Assembly (NCBI RefSeq): GCF_029601685.1
Contig: NZ_JARRIR010000008.1
Location: 186,001 to 250,000, forward strand
Origin: Metarhizobium sp017305935
GTDB taxonomy: Bacteria > Pseudomonadota > Alphaproteobacteria > Rhizobiales > Rhizobiaceae
DNA length: 64,000 nucleotides
Direction of reading: 5' to 3'
Shown here: positions 15,203-25,568 of the stretch, in pieces
Position numbering within the stretch: the stretch's first letter is position 1
How the letters are laid out: the number at the start of each line of letters is the position of its first letter
Position numbers and translations under genes: made by a program
The notes under the pieces: generated by a model
The model's database searches: none
What the model was told of the DNA's origin: nothing
What the model saw: only the letters and a program-made list of their open reading frames with translations

Positions 15203-16714
15203 GTGCAGGTCGGCATCGATATGGGCGTGGCTTCCGGTGGCAGCGCCGCCAGGCTGGACATAGAGGAGCTGCTGGCGACCCGCCTTCTGGTTCAGGGCAA
15301 TTCCGGCTCCGGCAAGTCGCATCTGCTGCGCCGGCTGCTGGAGCAATCGGCGCAATGGGTGCAGCAGGTGGTGATCGATCCCGAAGGGGATTTCGTCACG
15401 CTGTCGGACAAGTTCGGCCATGTCGTCGTTGATGGCGAGCGCAGCGAGGCGGAGCTGATCGGCATCGCCACCCGCATCCGCCAGCACCGCGTCTCCTGCG
15501 TATTGACGCTGGAGGGGCTTGAAATCGACCAGCAGATGCGCGCAGCTTCCATCTTCCTCAATGCGCTGTTCGATGCCGACCGCGATTTCTGGTTCCCGGT
15601 GCTGGTCGTCGTCGACGAAGCCCAGATGTTCGCCCCGGCTGCCGCCGGCGAAGTCTCCGACGACGCGCGCAAAATGTCGCTGGGCGCGATGACCAACCTG
15701 ATGTGCCGTGGGCGAAAGCGCGGGCTCGCCGGCGTCATCGCCACGCAGCGCCTCGCCAAGCTCGCCAAGAACGTCGCCGCCGAAGCCTCCAACTTCCTGA
15801 TGGGCCGCACCTTCCTCGATATCGACATGGCGCGCGCCGCCGACCTGCTCGGAATGGACCGGCGGCAGGCGGAAATGTTCCGCGACCTGAAGCGCGGCAA
15901 TTTCGTAGCACTCGGTCCGGCCCTGTCGCGCCGGCCGCTTCCCATCGTCATCGGCGCGGTGGAAACCTCGGCGCGCTCCTCCAGCCCCAAGCTGATGCCG
16001 ATGCCGGAAGCGCCGGCCGATGTCGAAGACCTGATCTTCACACCCGACCCGGAAGAGTTCAACCGCCCGCCGCCGCGCCGCGCCACACCCGCACCGCGAC
16101 CGACCACGGATATCCTCGCCGAGCTTTCCCGCACGCCGCCGGCGCTCGCCACCCCCGTGCAGGACAACAAGCCGTCCGCGCCTGACATGAGCGAGGAGGA
16201 GCGCGAGGAGCGCATCACCGCCGTTCTCTCGGAAATTTTGGGCGATCCCGAATCCGCTTTCCGCACCAATTCGGTCCTCTATCAGGACTTTCTGGTGCGC
16301 GCCCGCATGCGCCGCATCGTCGGCTCGCCGATGACGCTGCAACAATTCCGCCGCCGCGTCGCCGTCACCCGCGCCGATATCGACGAGGAGACCGCCGCCT
16401 CCGAACAGTGGCGGCAGGCATTGGATCTGTCCGACCGGGTCTCGGACGACCTGCAGGGCGTGTTCCTCGTGCTCGCCAAATCGGCGATCAAGGCCGAGCC
16501 TTGCCCCTCGGATGCCCGTCTCGCCCGCGCCTATGGCACGCATTCCGCCCGCCGCGCCCGCCGGCTGCTCGGCTATTTCGAGGAGCAGGGCGCCATCGTC
16601 GTCCACACCGATTTTTCCGGCAAGCGCATCGTCGCCTTTCCCGAGATCGGCGCAGAAACGGCGCCGGGCGATGCCAATGCGCCGGATGGCGAAAACCCGT
16701 TGGCGGCAGAGTAA
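15203..16714 (+). CDS. HerA-like P-loop ATPase (DUF87-type)
   Basis: This 503-residue P-loop ATPase is related to HerA/FtsK helicases. The GTG at 15203 follows AAAGGAAA and starts right before the nucleotide-binding core; a longer frame from 15035 would overlap the GFA gene. Walker A is GNSGSGKS (residues 32-39), and Walker B is VLVVVDEAQ (133-141). A CRGRKRGLAGVIATQR segment follows as the sensor and arginine region. Residues about 290-350 are Pro-rich linker, then a C-terminal helical domain. HerA ATPases normally pump DNA with the nuclease NurA. No nuclease gene is adjacent, so the partner is unknown. Confidence 0.75.
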   Translation: MQVGIDMGVASGGSAARLDIEELLATRLLVQGNSGSGKSHLLRRLLEQSAQWVQQVVIDPEGDFVTLSDKFGHVVVDGERSEAELIGIATRIRQHRVSCVLTLEGLEIDQQMRAASIFLNALFDADRDFWFPVLVVVDEAQMFAPAAAGEVSDDARKMSLGAMTNLMCRGRKRGLAGVIATQRLAKLAKNVAAEASNFLMGRTFLDIDMARAADLLGMDRRQAEMFRDLKRGNFVALGPALSRRPLPIVIGAVETSARSSSPKLMPMPEAPADVEDLIFTPDPEEFNRPPPRRATPAPRPTTDILAELSRTPPALATPVQDNKPSAPDMSEEEREERITAVLSEILGDPESAFRTNSVLYQDFLVRARMRRIVGSPMTLQQFRRRVAVTRADIDEETAASEQWRQALDLSDRVSDDLQGVFLVLAKSAIKAEPCPSDARLARAYGTHSARRARRLLGYFEEQGAIVVHTDFSGKRIVAFPEIGAETAPGDANAPDGENPLAAE

Positions 16715-16723
16715 TATCCGGTC

Positions 16724-16752
16724 TTGACTTTTCGGGCTCCGCCCCATAAAGA
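16724..16752 (+). promoter_or_regulatory. Candidate promoter of rpsD
   Basis: TTGACT (16724-16729) and TAAAGA (16747-16752) are separated by 17 bases, directly after the ATPase gene stop. A hairpin begins about ten bases after the -10 element. The assignment rests on consensus only. Confidence 0.45.
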
Positions 16753-16761
16753 CCGGCCCAG

Positions 16762-16787
16762 CACCGGATAGCGATATCCGGTGTTTT
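16762..16787 (+). terminator. Hairpin with T-run upstream of rpsD
   Basis: A perfect 9-bp stem (16762-16770 with 16775-16783) with a GCGA loop is followed by TTTTATTT. It could terminate the ATPase transcript. If the promoter at 16724 is used, it would instead sit at the very 5' end of the rpsD leader. Confidence 0.65.
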
Positions 16788-16919
16788 ATTTGGCATGTCC
16801 CGTGGCTTCTCCGTTCGCTGATGTGAGAAACCTGTCGGAGCCTGAGATGGCTCAAAGGAGGGCGTGTTTCCTTAAAGCCGGGGGTTTTCCTCCGCATAAG
16901 AAACAAGAAAGGAAATGCG

Positions 16920-17537
16920 ATGAGCAAGCGCGCTGCATCGAAGTACAAAATCGACCGCCGCATGGGCGAAAACATCTGGGGTCGCCCGAAGTCTCCGGTC
17001 AACCGCCGCGAATATGGCCCGGGCCAGCATGGCCAGCGCCGCAAGGGCAAGCTCTCGGACTTCGGCGTTCAGCTCCGCGCCAAGCAGAAGCTGAAGGGCT
17101 ACTATGGCGACCTGCGTGAAAAGCAGTTCCGCGCCACCTACGAAGAAGCCAACCGCCGCAAGGGCGACACTTCGGAAAACCTGATCGGTCTGCTCGAATC
17201 GCGTCTGGACGCCATCGTCTATCGCGCCAAGTTCGTTCCGACGGTTTTCGCATCCCGTCAGTTCATCAACCATGGCCACGTCACGGTCAACGGCGTCCGC
17301 GTCAACATCGGTTCCTACCGTTGCAAGCCGGGCGACGTGATCGAAGTTCGTCAGAAGTCCAAGCAGCTCGTTTCCGTTCTGGAATCGGTTGCTCTGGCCG
17401 AGCGTGACGTTCCGGACTACATCGAAGTCGACCACAACAAGATGGTTGCCACTTTCGCCCGCGTACCGGCTCTCTCGGATGTGCCCTACGCCGTCGTCAT
17501 GGAACCGCATCTGGTCGTCGAATTCTACTCGCGTTAA
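16920..17537 (+). CDS. rpsD: 30S ribosomal protein S4
   Basis: S4 is a primary 16S rRNA-binding protein that nucleates assembly of the 30S body. The 205-residue sequence begins MSKRAASKYKIDRRMGENIWG and contains the S4 RNA-binding domain at about residues 94-155 (LESRLDAIVYRAKF, ARQFINHGHVTVNGVRVNI). The ribosome binding site AAAGGAAA is strong. It is a standalone gene, not part of an alpha operon, as is usual in alphaproteobacteria. The roughly 135-base leader downstream of the hairpin has no other obvious structure, and autoregulation by S4 cannot be judged here. Confidence 0.98.
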   Translation: MSKRAASKYKIDRRMGENIWGRPKSPVNRREYGPGQHGQRRKGKLSDFGVQLRAKQKLKGYYGDLREKQFRATYEEANRRKGDTSENLIGLLESRLDAIVYRAKFVPTVFASRQFINHGHVTVNGVRVNIGSYRCKPGDVIEVRQKSKQLVSVLESVALAERDVPDYIEVDHNKMVATFARVPALSDVPYAVVMEPHLVVEFYSR

Positions 17538-17569
17538 TTTTAACGCGGGACGGATCGAAAGATGGACAA

Positions 17570-17594
17570 GGCCGCTCCCCAGAGCGGCCTTTTT
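17570..17594 (+). terminator. Terminator of rpsD
   Basis: A perfect 8-bp stem (17570-17577 with 17582-17589) with a four-base loop is followed by TTTTT. A second small palindrome (GCGTTAA-TT-TTAACGC, 17532-17547) spans the rpsD stop codon. Confidence 0.9.
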
Positions 17595-17627
17595 CTTGAG
17601 GTGATTTCCCGGGGGCGAGAGGCAATT

Positions 17628-18557
17628 ATGGCCGACTTGCAGGCCATCGTTGACGATATACATGCAGCTTTGCTGCCGCGGCTGGGCGAGGGCGCCGTCG
17701 CCGACTATATCCCCCAACTTGCCAAGGTGGACCCGAAACAGCTTGGCCTTGCCATCGTCACCACGGATGGCGACATCAACATCGCGGGCGATGCCGGAAC
17801 GCAATTTTCCATCCAGAGCATCTCCAAGGTCTTCATGCTGACGCTGGCGCTTGGCAAGGTCGGCGAGCAGCTGTGGAACCGGGTGGGGCGCGAACCCTCC
17901 GGCTCGGCCTTCAACTCCATCGTCCAGCTCGAACACGAGCACGGTATCCCGCGCAATCCCTTCATCAATGCCGGCGCCATCGCCGTCAGCGATGTCGTGC
18001 TGTCGGGCCACCAGCCGCGCGAGGCCATCGGCGAATTGCTGCAATTCGTGCGTTACGTCGCCGATGACGAGACGATCAGCATCGACGAATCGGTGGCGCG
18101 CTCGGAGACGTCGACCGGCTACCGCAATTTCGCGCTCGCCAATTTCATGCGCGCTTTCGGCAACCTGCATCACCCGGTCGAGCATGTGCTCGGCGTCTAT
18201 TTCCATCAATGCGCCGTGTCGATGAATTGCGTGCAGCTAGCCAAGGCGGGGCTCTATCTTGCCGCACGCGGCACCAATCCGCTGACCGGCCACAGCGTCG
18301 TCTCGCCGAAACGCGCCCGGCGCATCAATGCGCTGATGCTGACCTGCGGCCATTATGACGGTTCCGGCGATTTCGCCTATCGCGTCGGCCTGCCCGGAAA
18401 AAGCGGCGTCGGCGGCGGCATCCTGGCGGTGGCGCCGGGCATCGCCTCCATCGCCGTCTGGTCGCCGGGGCTGAACAAGGTCGGAAATTCGCTGCTCGGC
18501 TCGGCGGCCCTCGAAATGCTGGCGGCCCGCACCGGCTGGTCCGTCTTCGATATGTAA
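17628..18557 (+). CDS. glsA: Glutaminase
   Basis: This serine-dependent glutaminase hydrolyses glutamine to glutamate and ammonia in the cytosol, with a beta-lactamase-like fold. The Ser-x-x-Lys catalytic pair is SISK (Ser64, Lys67), and NPFINAGAIAV and STGYRNFALANFM are further active-site strands. The GKSGVGGGILAV loop near the C-terminus is also characteristic. The ATG at 17628 gives 309 residues, the usual family length; an earlier frame start lies in the rpsD terminator. rpsD followed by glsA is a neighbour pair seen in related rhizobia. Confidence 0.94.
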   Translation: MADLQAIVDDIHAALLPRLGEGAVADYIPQLAKVDPKQLGLAIVTTDGDINIAGDAGTQFSIQSISKVFMLTLALGKVGEQLWNRVGREPSGSAFNSIVQLEHEHGIPRNPFINAGAIAVSDVVLSGHQPREAIGELLQFVRYVADDETISIDESVARSETSTGYRNFALANFMRAFGNLHHPVEHVLGVYFHQCAVSMNCVQLAKAGLYLAARGTNPLTGHSVVSPKRARRINALMLTCGHYDGSGDFAYRVGLPGKSGVGGGILAVAPGIASIAVWSPGLNKVGNSLLGSAALEMLAARTGWSVFDM

Positions 18558-18644
18558 TCAGGCTCGTTTAGTTTCCTGCCGCCCTTGAACTCGGGCCGGG
18601 AAACGGGCATTGCCATCCCATGCCCATCAACCGGTGGAAAAGCC

Positions 18645-19529
18645 ATGAACATCGCCCTGCCATCCCTCGACGATACCGCCTCGACCGAGATCGAGGACGG
18701 CGGCGCGCATCCGCTGTTTGCCGATGCGCCGCGCTCGGTCTCCTTCAACAAGCTGCGCAAGCGGCTGCTCAGGCAGGTCCGGCAAGCGATTGAAGATTTT
18801 GGGATGCTGAACGGCCAGAAGCGTTGGCTGATCGGGCTGTCCGGCGGCAAGGACAGCTATGGTCTGCTGGCGCTTCTGCTCGATCTGAAATGGCGCGGGC
18901 TGCTGCCGGTAGAGCTCATCGCCTGCAATCTCGATCAGGGCCAGCCGAATTTTCCCAAGCATATCCTGCCGGACTATCTCGCCGGCATCGGCGTCGCCCA
19001 CCGCATCGAGTATCGCGACACCTATTCCATCGTGAAGGAAAAGGTGCCGGAGGGCGCGACCTATTGCTCGCTCTGTTCGCGGCTTCGGCGCGGCAATCTC
19101 TATCGCATCGCCCGCGAAGAGGGCTGCGATGCGCTGGTGCTCGGCCATCACCGCGAGGATATCCTCGAAACCTTCTTCATGAATTTCTTCCATGGCGGCC
19201 GTCTGGCCGGCATGCCGGCCAAGCTTCTGAACGACGAGGGCGACCTGATGGTGCTGCGCCCGCTGGCCTATGCCGCTGAGGACGATCTGGCGAAGTTCGC
19301 CGCCGCCATGCAGTTCCCGATCATCCCCTGCGATCTCTGCGGCTCGCAGGACGGCCTGCAGCGCAACGCCATGAAGGCGATGCTGGCGGATATCGAAAAG
19401 CGCATGCCGGGCCGCAAGGACACCATGCTGCGGGCGCTCTCGCATGTGAACCCCTCGCACCTGCTCGATCCAAAACTCTTCGATTTTGCGGGCCTGACCG
19501 CCCAGGAAAGGATGACCGATGACCGTTGA
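18645..19529 (+). CDS. ttcA: tRNA 2-thiocytidine synthetase
   Basis: TtcA is an ATP-dependent [4Fe-4S] enzyme that thiolates cytidine 32 of certain tRNAs. The PP-loop is SGGKDS (residues 66-71), and the two Cys-x-x-Cys pairs are CSLC (141-144) and CDLC (229-232). The C-terminal LSHVNPSHLLDPKLFDF is also conserved. The product is 294 residues. Sulfur and Fe-S clusters for it would come from the suf system at the other end of the window. The gene overlaps the following phosphatase gene by 11 bases. Confidence 0.94.
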   Translation: MNIALPSLDDTASTEIEDGGAHPLFADAPRSVSFNKLRKRLLRQVRQAIEDFGMLNGQKRWLIGLSGGKDSYGLLALLLDLKWRGLLPVELIACNLDQGQPNFPKHILPDYLAGIGVAHRIEYRDTYSIVKEKVPEGATYCSLCSRLRRGNLYRIAREEGCDALVLGHHREDILETFFMNFFHGGRLAGMPAKLLNDEGDLMVLRPLAYAAEDDLAKFAAAMQFPIIPCDLCGSQDGLQRNAMKAMLADIEKRMPGRKDTMLRALSHVNPSHLLDPKLFDFAGLTAQERMTDDR

Positions 19530-20340
19530 CGTTTCCGCCCTTGCCGACCTGCTGCGCGAGGCTGCCAAGGCCGAGATCCTGCCGCGCTTTCGCCGCCTCG
19601 GCACCGGCCAGATCCACACCAAGACGGATGCGACCGATCTCGTGACCGAAGCCGACGAGGCCGCCGAACGCTTCATCAAGGCGCGGCTGGCCGAGACCGC
19701 GCCTGGGGTCGTGTTCATCGGCGAGGAAAGCGTCGCCGCCGATCCGGCGCTGCTGCCGAAACTGGCCGAGGCGGAGACGGCCATCGTCGTCGATCCGATC
19801 GACGGCACCTTCAATTTCGCCGCCGGCGTGCCGGCCTTCGGGGTGATGGCCTCCGTCGTCCATCGCGGCGAGGCCGTCGCCGGCATCATCTACGATCCCA
19901 TGGGGGACGACTGGGTGATGGCGGAAAAGGGTTCTGGCGCCTGGCTGAAGCGGCCGGATGGCGAGGCGGTGCGCCTCAAGGCGGCCCCGCCGGTGGCGCT
20001 CGGCGACATGGTCGGCATGGCCTCGACCAGCTTCATTCCAAAACCGATTCGCGCCGAGGTCATGGGCAATATGGCCAAGCTGCGCATCGTCGGCTGCTAT
20101 CGCTGCGCTTGCCATGAATACCGCGCCTTCGCCGCCGGCTACCTGCATTACCTGATGTACAACAAGCTGATGCCCTGGGACCATCTGGCGGGCGCGCTGA
20201 TCACACAAGAGACCGGTGCTTATGTCGCCCGTTTCGACGGGTCGCCCTATCGCCCGGAGCATCTCGACGGCGGCCTGCTGGTGGCCTCCGACCGCGATAG
20301 CTGGGAGACGCTGCGCCGCGAGGTCTTCGCCCTGCTCTAA
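19519..20340 (+). CDS. Inositol monophosphatase family protein
   Basis: This 273-residue, magnesium-dependent phosphatase belongs to the IMPase/FBPase/CysQ superfamily. The metal-binding motifs are FIGEESVA (about residues 72-79) and VDPIDGTFNFAAGV (about 92-105). A late WDHLAGALITQETGA matches the WDxAAG motif, with Leu replacing Ala. Substrates in the family include inositol phosphates, histidinol phosphate and PAP, and cannot be separated by reading alone. The start lies inside ttcA, so the two are translationally coupled. Confidence 0.87.
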   Translation: MTVDVSALADLLREAAKAEILPRFRRLGTGQIHTKTDATDLVTEADEAAERFIKARLAETAPGVVFIGEESVAADPALLPKLAEAETAIVVDPIDGTFNFAAGVPAFGVMASVVHRGEAVAGIIYDPMGDDWVMAEKGSGAWLKRPDGEAVRLKAAPPVALGDMVGMASTSFIPKPIRAEVMGNMAKLRIVGCYRCACHEYRAFAAGYLHYLMYNKLMPWDHLAGALITQETGAYVARFDGSPYRPEHLDGGLLVASDRDSWETLRREVFALL

Positions 20341-20360
20341 GTGGAAAAGCCTTCGGAATC

Positions 20361-20394
20361 AAAACGGGCGCCTCATGGGCGCCCGTTTTGTTTT
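20361..20394. terminator. Bidirectional terminator
   Basis: A perfect 12-bp stem (20361-20372 with 20378-20389) has AAAA at its 5' base and TTTT at its 3' base, with more T after it. It separates the convergent phosphatase and MFS transporter genes. Confidence 0.9.
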
Positions 20395-20406
20395 TGCCGC
20401 TTCCGC

Positions 20407-21654
20407 TCAAATCTTGGGATTGTGCGGATGGAAAAGCTGGCCCCGCTCGGCGATTAATACAAAAATGCAGCCGATGACCGAGACGGCGAAGAAGCCGGCC
20501 ACCATCGGCGTTGCCGTACCGTCGAAGGCCTGGCCGATCAGCGCACCGATAATCGCGCCACCGACGGTGCTGAGGAAACCCAGCACCGAGGAAGCAGTGC
20601 CGGCGACATGGCCGAGCGGCTCCATCGCCAGCGAGTTGAAGTTGGCGCCGATCCAGCCGAACAGAAACATGGCGACGCCGAAAAAGCCGATGAACAGCAT
20701 GAAGGGCATCGGGTGAGCCATGCTGATCTGCACGACCAGCCACATCAGCGTCACCGCCATGAAGCCGACCAGCGCCCCATGCGACAGGCGGCGCATGCCG
20801 ACACGGCCAACGAGCTGCGCATTCAGGAACGAGGCCAACGACATGAACAGCGCCACGGCCGCAAACGCCACCGGGAACAGCGAGCCCAGCTCATAGATGC
20901 CGACATAAATCTGCTGCGCCGAATTGATGAAGCCGAACAGCGCCCCAAAGATAAAGGTGCTGGCAATGGTATAACAGAGGGCGATGCGGTTGGTGAGCAC
21001 GATCTTGAAGCCGCCGAGGATCGAGGTGACGGTAAACGGCCTCACATCATCCGGATGCAGCGTTTCCGGAAGGCGCAGATAAGCCCAGGCGCCGACGACA
21101 GTGGCGATCACGGCGATGAACAGGAAGATCAGGTGCCAGTTACCGAACAGCATCACCGTCTGGCCGATGCCGGGCGCCACGACCGGCACCACCATGAACA
21201 CCATCATGATCAGCGACATGACCTCCGCCATGCGCCGGCCGCCAAATGCATCACGCACGATGGAAACTGTAACGACCCGTGTCGCCGCCGAGCCGATACC
21301 CTGGATGAAACGCAGGACGAGCAGGGCGGTGAAACTCGGCACCAGCACGATGACGAGCGCGGAAATCACATAGATGACGATACCGACCAGCATCGGCACA
21401 CGGCGGCCGAAACGGTCCGACAGCGGGCCGTAGAGCAGTTGCGCGATGCCAAGGCCGATCAGATAGGCGGAGACGACATATTGACGATGATTTTCGTTTT
21501 CTACGCCGAGACTGGCGCCGATCTCCTGCAGGCCCGGCAACATGATGTCGATGGCAAGGGCGTTGATCGCCATCAGAAAAGCCATCAGGACAATGAATTC
21601 GACTTTGCTCATGCCCTTCAACTGGGCAGGCATCGCTTCCGAAGCAGTTGTCAC
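20407..21654 (-). CDS. MFS multidrug efflux transporter, Bcr/CflA type
   Basis: This 415-residue, 12-span major facilitator belongs to the Bcr/CflA drug:proton antiporter branch. The first helix carries INALAIDIMLPGLQEIG (motif D1 region). Loop 2-3 carries GPLSDRFGRRVPML (motif A), and helix 4 has RFIQGIGSAATRVV. Motif C-like glycines and prolines occur in VVPVVAPGIGQTV. Members expel bicyclomycin, chloramphenicol and similar compounds; the substrate here is unknown. It is transcribed towards the bidirectional terminator at 20361. Confidence 0.87.
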   Translation of the reverse strand: MTTASEAMPAQLKGMSKVEFIVLMAFLMAINALAIDIMLPGLQEIGASLGVENENHRQYVVSAYLIGLGIAQLLYGPLSDRFGRRVPMLVGIVIYVISALVIVLVPSFTALLVLRFIQGIGSAATRVVTVSIVRDAFGGRRMAEVMSLIMMVFMVVPVVAPGIGQTVMLFGNWHLIFLFIAVIATVVGAWAYLRLPETLHPDDVRPFTVTSILGGFKIVLTNRIALCYTIASTFIFGALFGFINSAQQIYVGIYELGSLFPVAFAAVALFMSLASFLNAQLVGRVGMRRLSHGALVGFMAVTLMWLVVQISMAHPMPFMLFIGFFGVAMFLFGWIGANFNSLAMEPLGHVAGTASSVLGFLSTVGGAIIGALIGQAFDGTATPMVAGFFAVSVIGCIFVLIAERGQLFHPHNPKI

Positions 21655-21664
21655 GGTGAATATC

Positions 21665-21701
21665 CTAAAAAATGATAAGGCGCTGTTATTACCAGCGCCT
21701 T
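21665..21701 (-). terminator. Terminator downstream of grxD
   Basis: A perfect 9-bp stem (21677-21685 with 21693-21701) is followed on the minus strand by ATCATTTTTT. It lies between grxD and the transporter gene, so the transporter is probably expressed separately. Confidence 0.7.
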
Positions 21702-21741
21702 GACGGATCGCAAATGAATTCCGATGACGTTGAGCGAACGC

Positions 21742-22077
21742 TCAGGCAGCGCCGCGAACGGTAACGCCCTGCTGCTGCAGATGCGATTGCAATTCGCCGG
21801 CCTGGAACATCTCGCGGATGATATCGCAACCGCCGACGAATTCGCCCTTCACGTAGAGCTGCGGAATGGTCGGCCAGTTGGAGTAATCCTTGATGCCCTG
21901 GCGGATTTCCTGGTCGGCCAGCACGTTGACGCCCTTGTAGTCGACGCCGAGATAATCGAGGATCTGCACGACCTGGCCGGAGAAACCACATTGCGGGAAC
22001 TGCGGCGTCCCCTTCATGAAGAGCACGACATCGTTGCTCTTGACTTCGTTGTCGATGAATTCATGGATGCCGCTCAT
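21742..22077 (-). CDS. grxD: Monothiol glutaredoxin, Grx4 type
   Basis: GrxD is a CGFS-type glutaredoxin that holds a glutathione-ligated [2Fe-2S] cluster and passes it on, often in a complex with BolA. The CGFS motif lies at residues 30-33, followed by WPTIPQLYVKGEFVGGCDI, the glutathione-binding TIPQ and GGCD segments. The ATG at 22077 with AAGGAA upstream gives 111 residues, the standard length; a longer frame to 22197 lacks support. bolA lies upstream on the same strand, separated by one secreted-protein gene. Confidence 0.95.
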   Translation of the reverse strand: MSGIHEFIDNEVKSNDVVLFMKGTPQFPQCGFSGQVVQILDYLGVDYKGVNVLADQEIRQGIKDYSNWPTIPQLYVKGEFVGGCDIIREMFQAGELQSHLQQQGVTVRGAA

Positions 22078-22222
22078 GGGCCTGTTCCTTTCACGCGCGG
22101 CTTCAAGGACCGCTGTTTGATGCATCGCTTTAAATAGCAATGACGGCAAGGGAATTCCAGCCGATTCGGCCGGATTTGTTGCCGCAGTCTGGAACAATTC
22201 CAGCCTGCGATATGGCGCTTGC

Positions 22223-22780
22223 TTATTGCGTCGCCTCGCAGCGCTGCTGCCCCTTGTCGGTCAGCTTGCCGCTGTGCAGGTCGAGCACCTTCAACTGCGT
22301 GATGGCGGAGCCGAGACCGTTTGCCTGATGTTCGGCGAATTCGGGGCAGGTGGCGGCGGTCGCCTCGCCGGTGCGCTGCCAGAAGGAGAGCTCGCCCTTC
22401 TTCACCTCGTAGCTGTCGGAAGGCACGTCGAGCACCGCCTTGCGGCTGGCAAGATCATAGACGACGAGATCGCCCTGCGGCCCGGTCGAGCGCGTCAGGA
22501 TCAGCCATTTGCCGTCGAGCGCGCCGAACCACAGGGGATCGCCGGGGCGGCCAATGACGAAATCCTTCTTCGACGGAGTGAAGCGGCAATTCTTCGCCGT
22601 CTTCGGGTCGGTCAACGCGCGGACGGCGAACTGCGCGCCGGCGCCTTCGTCATATTCCTTCTCGGCAACAGCGAAATATCTGTTGGCGTGGCATTTGGCG
22701 CTGCTCGCCGCCACCGGCGCGGTGAGACTGGCCGCGGCCAGAAGAACGGCAAGACCGGAAACAAGCGGCAAGCGACGCAT
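22223..22780 (-). CDS. Exported protein of unknown function, 185 aa
   Basis: The ATG at 22780, with CGGAG about seven bases upstream, yields a 185-residue protein with a typical signal peptide (residues 1-25, ending PVAASSA). The mature region has four cysteines (in AKCHANR, KNCRF, ATCPEF and QRCEA), which suggests two disulfides. It also has several beta-strand-like segments (LILTRS, DLVVYDL). It is inserted between bolA and grxD on the same strand. No family was recognised. Longer upstream in-frame ATGs would overlap bolA and were rejected. Confidence 0.7.
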   Translation of the reverse strand: MRRLPLVSGLAVLLAAASLTAPVAASSAKCHANRYFAVAEKEYDEGAGAQFAVRALTDPKTAKNCRFTPSKKDFVIGRPGDPLWFGALDGKWLILTRSTGPQGDLVVYDLASRKAVLDVPSDSYEVKKGELSFWQRTGEATAATCPEFAEHQANGLGSAITQLKVLDLHSGKLTDKGQQRCEATQ

Positions 22781-22877
22781 CGAAACTCCGTCGATAAAAA
22801 ATGGGATTGAAATTCCGTCGGATACAGAAAAGCCCGGCGAACGGGCGCCGGGCCGGGATTTGGGGCGAAAAGCGCCG

Positions 22878-23111
22878 TCAGTCCGGCGCGCTGGTCTGCA
22901 GGGCGAGCGCATGCAGCACGCCGCCCATCTTTCCCTCCAAGGCATTGTAGACCATCTGGTGCTGCTGCACGCGCGACTTGCCGCGAAATGCCTCGGCCAC
23001 GACTTCCGCGGCATAGTGGTCCCCGTCGCCGGCAAGATCCCTGATAACGACCTTCGCGCCGGGAATGCCGGCCTTGATGAGGTCTTCGATGTCTCCGGGT
23101 TTCATCGGCAT
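22878..23111 (-). CDS. bolA: BolA family protein
   Basis: BolA proteins partner with monothiol glutaredoxins in Fe-S cluster trafficking and iron sensing. The ATG at 23111 follows GAAGGAG at ideal spacing and gives 77 residues. The fold-defining segments are IEDLIKAGIPGAKVVIRDLAGDGDHY (helix-strand) and GKSRVQQHQMVYNAL, which carries the conserved HxxVY-like histidine likely to ligate the cluster with Grx4. It sits 18 bases after purL and is probably in the same transcript. grxD lies two genes downstream. Confidence 0.93.
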   Translation of the reverse strand: MPMKPGDIEDLIKAGIPGAKVVIRDLAGDGDHYAAEVVAEAFRGKSRVQQHQMVYNALEGKMGGVLHALALQTSAPD

Positions 23112-23129
23112 GGGTCGTGCTCCTTCCAC

Positions 23130-25367
<2,238 letters not shown>

Positions 25368-25389
25368 GGTGTCGGGCATCCATTCGCTA

Positions 25390-25437
25390 GAGCATGTTGC
25401 GCAAAAGTGTGCAGCGGTTTTGCGCGGATGACATGCG
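25390..25437. repeat. Rhizobial palindromic repeat upstream of purL
   Basis: Nested palindromes are present: GCATGT (25392-25397) with ACATGC (25431-25436), and inside them GCGCAAAA (25399-25406) with TTTTGCGC (25418-25425). The sequence resembles short intergenic palindromic units common in Rhizobiaceae. It lies in the expected purL leader or promoter region. Confidence 0.6.
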
Positions 25438-25568
25438 ATAAAACAAATAGCCAAAGCGCAACAGGCTACGCTCCGGGAATTTGCGGTCTCTTTAGCGCAA
25501 GCTTGCCGGAGGCGCGACAGAAAAATCAAGCGGGGGAATGCATTGTTCGACGAATATTGTGTTCAGAC

